Of a stretch of DNA of 9,472 bases, positions 6,986 to 9,472 are shown piece by piece. Position 1 is the stretch's first letter. Each line of letters starts with the position of its first letter. The DNA is from VFZS01 sp964353255 (GTDB lineage Bacteria > Acidobacteriota > Terriglobia > Bryobacterales > Bryobacteraceae). The translations under genes were made by a program, and so were the position numbers. The notes below the pieces were generated by a model. That model did no database searches and was not told where the DNA came from. It saw only the letters and a program-made list of their open reading frames with translations. The stretch is taken from positions 1 to 9,472 of the forward strand of contig CAYGVJ010000183.1 in NCBI GenBank assembly GCA_964353255.1. Reading direction: 5' to 3'.

Positions 6986-7322
6986 CTGCGAGCAACCGCT
7001 GGCTGGTCGTCTCAGTGAAGTAGTCGGCAGGCGCGCCTGAGGCAAACCCGTTCGGGTAGCGTGCCGTCACGTAGACTTGGTCCAGTTCCCGCGCCGCATC
7101 GAGCACAGCCTCGGGCACATCCAGGGGGATCTGACGGAGGATTGCCGTTGTCGAGTGGCCGCGCGCGGAACCATGACGGGATTCCACCAGGGCCTTGGCT
7201 GCCTTTTCGGCGCTTTGCTGGGCCGCGAACGCCGCCCACTCGTGGAAGCCGGCGGCTGCCGCGTTCTGCGCCGCCGCCAAGTCCCGCTCCGCCTGCCTGA
7301 GCCAATCCGCCGAGCGAATCAC
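6942..7322 (-). CDS. HEPN-domain protein (partner of the MNT protein)
   Basis: A 126-residue all-alpha HEPN protein. It opens with ADWLRQAERDLAAA and carries the family core helix AAFAAQQSAEKAAKAL (30-45), then RGH (54-56), then LDQVYVTARYP (80-90) as in the classic PF05168 HEPN group, and a final helix ending DFCRSAIH. HEPN proteins paired with MNT enzymes are often RNase toxins that carry an R-x(4-6)-H motif (RX4HXY in HepT). That C-terminal motif is not visible here. The only R-x6-H match is R49 to H56, at the different GH position, so RNase activity is doubtful. GTG 7322 is the start; GGAAG immediately abuts it, a poor spacing. It begins 22 nt after the decarboxylase stop on the same strand and overlaps the MNT gene, so all three may be one transcript. 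Confidence 0.88.
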   Translation of the reverse strand: MIRSADWLRQAERDLAAAQNAAAAGFHEWAAFAAQQSAEKAAKALVESRHGSARGHSTTAILRQIPLDVPEAVLDAARELDQVYVTARYPNGFASGAPADYFTETTSQRLLADARSVVDFCRSAIH

Positions 7323-7344
7323 CTTCCAGCCCCGCTTCAGTGTA

Positions 7345-8778
7345 TCACCGCACCTGGCTCAACGTCTCCCCAGCCCGCGCCAGGCGGCGGATGGTCTCCG
7401 CGATCTCCTCTTCGGTGGTGCGCGGGTTGATGGTGCACAGTCGCAGCACGGTCTGGCCACGCAGCACCGTCGAAGTGAGCACCGCGTAACCGTCGGCGAT
7501 CATCGCGCCGACCAGCCGCTGGTTGATCTCCTCGAGTTGCTCCGCCGAGAGACCCGGCGCGGCGTAGCGGCATGAGACAATCGCCAACTGCGCCGGGGTA
7601 ACCACCTCGAAGCTGGACGACTGGCGCAAGAGCCGCTCGGCCACCTCCGCCAGATGAATGCCCCAGCCGACGGCCTCGCGGAAGGCCGCCAGCCCGAAGA
7701 CCTTCAGCGACATCCAGAGCTTGAGCGCCCGAAAATTGCGGGTCAACTGAACGCCGCGGTCGCAGAAGTTGACTTCCTCCTCCGAGCGGTGCACGTCGCG
7801 CAGGTACTCGGGCAGAATGCGGAAGGTGTCTTTCAGCCACTGCTCCTCGCGGACGAGCACGCAGCCGATCTCGAAGGGCTGGAACAGCCACTTGTGTGGA
7901 TCCAGCGAGAGCGAATCGGCCAGCTCCAGGCCCCCCAACAGGGCGCGCCCCTCGGGGACGAGAACCGCGGCTGCGCCGTGGGCGCCGTCCACGTGCATCC
8001 ACAAATCTTCTTGCCGGCAGAAGCCCGCCAGCTCTGCCAGCGGATCCACGGCGCCGGTGTTGGTGGTCCCGGCATTGGCCACCACGCAGAACGGCCTCGT
8101 CCCCGCCGCACGGTCTTCCTCGACGGCGCGCCCCAGAGCCGCCGTCTCCAGCCGGAAGCTGTCGTCGGTGGGGAGCTTGCGAAGCTGTTCGGGCTGGAAC
8201 CCCAGTACGCGCAAGGCGCGCTCCACCGAAGAGTGCGTCTGGTCGGAGTAGTAGACCGCCGCGTTCTCGATCCGGTCATCGAGCCGCACCTTGCGGCCTG
8301 CCGCCAGCCCGGTGAGGTTGGCCATCGAGCCGCCGCTCACGAACAACCCGCCGGCGCTCTCCGGCAACCCGCAGAGCTGGCGCAGCCAGTCCACGGTGAC
8401 CAGCTCGAGCTCGGCCATGGCCGAACCCGAGAACCAGCTCCCCACGAACCCGTTGAAGCCGCTGGCCAGCGCATCGGCCATCGCCCCGACGAAGTTGCTG
8501 GGGCCGGGAACGAAGGCGAAGAAGCGGGGGTGGTCGATGTGCATGATGCTGCTGAAGACGTGGTCGGTCAGGAAACGGACGACCGCCTCCGGGTCGCTTC
8601 CCTGCTCCGGCGCCGGCTCGCGCAGCAGCGCTTCGAGGTCCGCACGGCGACCGCATCGGGAGGGAGGCTTGTCGCGCAGCGTGGTGAAGTGCTCGACGAT
8701 GGCGTCCACAACCCGGTAGCCCAGAGCCCGCATCTGCTCAGGACTCAGTTCCAGTCTCAGAGCGGCCACCGATCGCAT
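7345..8778 (-). CDS. Group II PLP-dependent amino-acid decarboxylase (AADC-like)
   Basis: A 477-residue, full-length member of the aromatic-L-amino-acid/glutamate decarboxylase family (fold type I, usually a cytosolic homodimer) that converts an amino acid to its amine and CO2. The PLP lysine is K296 in LDPHKWL. H182 in SDQTHSSVERA should stack on the PLP ring, and D264 in WMHVDGAHG should pair with the pyridine nitrogen. GGLFVSGGSMANLTGLAAGR (143-162) binds phosphate, and the FSGSAMAELELVTVDWL segment (116-132) matches the ELE region of AADC. The substrate cannot be read from sequence; aromatic amino acids are the best guess. The catalytic-loop region (333-346, EEEVNFCDRGVQLT) has no Tyr where AADC has its catalytic one. 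ATG 8778 has no ribosome binding site and a -10-like box lies only 6 nt upstream, which suggests a leaderless message. It is divergent from the YjbQ gene and followed by the HEPN/MNT pair. Confidence 0.92.
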   Translation of the reverse strand: MRSVAALRLELSPEQMRALGYRVVDAIVEHFTTLRDKPPSRCGRRADLEALLREPAPEQGSDPEAVVRFLTDHVFSSIMHIDHPRFFAFVPGPSNFVGAMADALASGFNGFVGSWFSGSAMAELELVTVDWLRQLCGLPESAGGLFVSGGSMANLTGLAAGRKVRLDDRIENAAVYYSDQTHSSVERALRVLGFQPEQLRKLPTDDSFRLETAALGRAVEEDRAAGTRPFCVVANAGTTNTGAVDPLAELAGFCRQEDLWMHVDGAHGAAAVLVPEGRALLGGLELADSLSLDPHKWLFQPFEIGCVLVREEQWLKDTFRILPEYLRDVHRSEEEVNFCDRGVQLTRNFRALKLWMSLKVFGLAAFREAVGWGIHLAEVAERLLRQSSSFEVVTPAQLAIVSCRYAAPGLSAEQLEEINQRLVGAMIADGYAVLTSTVLRGQTVLRLCTINPRTTEEEIAETIRRLARAGETLSQVR

Positions 8779-8784
8779 GAGGCA

Positions 8785-8794
8785 ATTGTATACT
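8785..8794. promoter_or_regulatory. Overlapping divergent -10 boxes (decarboxylase / YjbQ)
   Basis: The 36-bp gap between the two divergent genes holds TACAAT on the minus strand (8785-8790) and TATACT on the plus strand (8789-8794), each 5 of 6 to the -10 consensus, sharing two bases and centred near the palindrome GTATAC (8788-8793). No good -35 is seen for either. The minus-strand start would fall at about the A of ATG 8778 (leaderless). The plus-strand start would fall near 8801, about 14 nt before ATG 8815. Confidence 0.5.
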
Positions 8795-8814
8795 CTAGCA
8801 ACGGGCAGAATTCT

Positions 8815-9234
8815 ATGGCTGTCTATCAGAAGAGCTTCCGCATCTCTACTCGCGGCCGCTGCGACATGCTCGACATCACCCCCCAGGTGCAGCGCATCCT
8901 GGCCGAATCGAAACTGAAAAACGGCGTGATCAACGTCTCAGGGATGGGCTCGACCGTGGCCGTAACCACCATCGAGTACGAGCCGGGGGCGTTGGCCGAC
9001 TTGGCCCGCGCGCTGGAGAAGGTCGCCCCCACCAACAGCGACTACGCGCACAACGCCCGCTGGGGCGATGACAACGGCTACGCTCACCTCCGCAGCGCGC
9101 TCATGGGCACCGCCAAGAGCTACCCGCTGCGCAACGGGGCGCTGCACCTCGGCACCTGGCAGCAGATCGTGTTCTGCGACTTCGACGACCGCCCCCGCGA
9201 CCGCGAAGTCACCGTCACGGTGGTGGGGGAGTGA
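8815..9234 (+). CDS. YjbQ / UPF0047 family protein
   Basis: A 139-residue protein, the normal length for UPF0047/YjbQ, small soluble beta-rich proteins that form trimers. Some members have been assigned weak thiamin-phosphate synthase activity, but the physiological role is unclear. Matching motifs are DITPQVQRIL (20-29), TTIEYEPGALADL (51-63), the NGYAHLRSALMG block (87-98) that keeps the conserved H91, LGTWQQIVF (112-120) and the C-terminal TVTVVGE. In the position where many homologues read HTT or HTS, this protein reads GST (45-47), as I recall for the EYEPG subgroup. ATG 8815 has no clear Shine-Dalgarno sequence and probably only a very short leader. The long open frame upstream of it in the same phase is antisense to the decarboxylase and not part of the gene. 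It ends 12 nt before cpaF. Family sure, function not. Confidence 0.9.
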   Translation: MAVYQKSFRISTRGRCDMLDITPQVQRILAESKLKNGVINVSGMGSTVAVTTIEYEPGALADLARALEKVAPTNSDYAHNARWGDDNGYAHLRSALMGTAKSYPLRNGALHLGTWQQIVFCDFDDRPRDREVTVTVVGE

Positions 9235-9239
9235 CCGCA

Positions 9240-9248
9240 TGCTATAAT
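9240..9248 (+). promoter_or_regulatory. Consensus extended -10 promoter at the cpaF start
   Basis: TGCTATAAT is a perfect extended -10 (TGn plus TATAAT at 9243-9248). No recognisable -35 lies 16-18 nt upstream, which extended -10 promoters tolerate. The expected transcription start is 9255-9256, which is downstream of the ATG at 9247 and coincides with an in-frame GTG at 9256. Confidence 0.6.
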
Positions 9249-9472
9249 GGACGCGGTGGGAAGTAATTACCGTCCTCAGTCTTCCCTGCGCCCTGCGAAC
9301 AACCTGCCCGCGCCTGCGCGCGCTCCGGACCGCTACTTCGAGCTCAAGTCGGAGATCCACCGCAAGCTGATCGGCGTGCTGAACCTGGACCGCGTCTCGA
9401 CGATCCCCAAGGACCGCGTGCGCGCCGAGATCGGGCGCGTGGTCGAGCGGCTGCTCGAGGACGAGCGCGTGC
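9247..9472 (+). CDS. cpaF: CpaF/TadA-type secretion or pilus assembly ATPase (3' partial)
   Basis: The first 75 codons of a gene that runs off the window. After a Pro/Ala/Asn-rich N-terminal tail of about 29 residues comes YFELKSEIHRKLIGVLNLDR, then VSTIPKDRVRAEIGRVVERL and LEDE. This is the N-terminal helical domain of CpaF-like ATPases, the cytoplasmic hexameric motors of Tad/Flp pili and related type II/IV secretion machines. The Walker motifs would lie further downstream and cannot be checked, so the call rests on this region only. Two starts are possible. ATG 9247 is the conventional choice but sits inside the TATAAT box and has no well-spaced SD (GGGGGAG lies 15 nt upstream). GTG 9256 would be a leaderless start. 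Readthrough from the YjbQ gene could serve the ATG. Good confidence in the family, moderate in the start. Confidence 0.85.
   Translation, partial: MDAVGSNYRPQSSLRPANNLPAPARAPDRYFELKSEIHRKLIGVLNLDRVSTIPKDRVRAEIGRVVERLLEDERV

Noticed and set aside
6986..7045. N-terminal extension of the MNT protein by 20 residues
   Set aside because: It would overlap the HEPN gene by over 100 nt and adds a region outside the nucleotidyltransferase fold.
7654..8814. Long in-frame upstream extension of the YjbQ gene
   Set aside because: It is antisense to a clear full-length decarboxylase; homology to UPF0047 begins exactly at ATG 8815.

Overview
This is a GC-rich, densely coded bacterial chromosome segment. 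The most likely source is an Acidobacteriota (Bryobacter/Solibacter-like) genome. That rests on remembered resemblance of the SMC head, the LolA-like secreted protein and the CpaF N-terminus to proteins of that phylum, not on a search. There are no rRNA or tRNA genes, insertion sequences, CRISPR arrays or phage genes. Most of the window is ordinary core genome, with a small accessory patch at about 5.9-7.3 kb.

Layout. (1) 1-1903, plus strand: the 3' part of cinA (NMN deamidase / damage-inducible protein), followed after 2 nt by a secreted LolA-like protein with a strong AGGAGG ribosome binding site. (2) 1904-1991: a convergent gap with two short GC-rich hairpins. (3) 1992-5693, minus strand: a complete smc (chromosome condensation ATPase) with a TTG start. 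(4) 5694-5966: about 270 bases without a gene. It holds a candidate smc promoter, a perfect 8-bp hairpin in the smc leader, and palindromic and repeated GGCAT motifs in front of the next gene. (5) 5967-6626, plus strand: a DUF5343 protein. (6) 6635-8778, minus strand: a tightly packed run of a group II PLP decarboxylase, a HEPN-domain protein and an MNT-type nucleotidyltransferase. The last two overlap and form a HEPN/MNT pair. (7) 8779-8814: a 36-bp divergent promoter region. (8) 8815-9234, plus strand: a YjbQ/UPF0047 protein. (9) 9247 to the end, plus strand: the start of a CpaF/TadA-type secretion ATPase, cut by the window edge.

How they work together. The core genes serve unrelated functions (NAD salvage, cell envelope, chromosome segregation, pilus or secretion) and probably share only location. 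The one real functional unit is the HEPN/MNT pair, which may be co-transcribed with the decarboxylase. Start regions vary. smc and the LolA-like gene have clear Shine-Dalgarno sequences. The decarboxylase has a -10-like box 6 nt before its start codon, and a consensus extended -10 overlaps the ATG of cpaF; both fit leaderless or near-leaderless transcription. I found no convincing undescribed system. The best leads are the decarboxylase without the usual catalytic-loop tyrosine, the HEPN protein without the canonical RX4HXY motif, and the promoter architectures.
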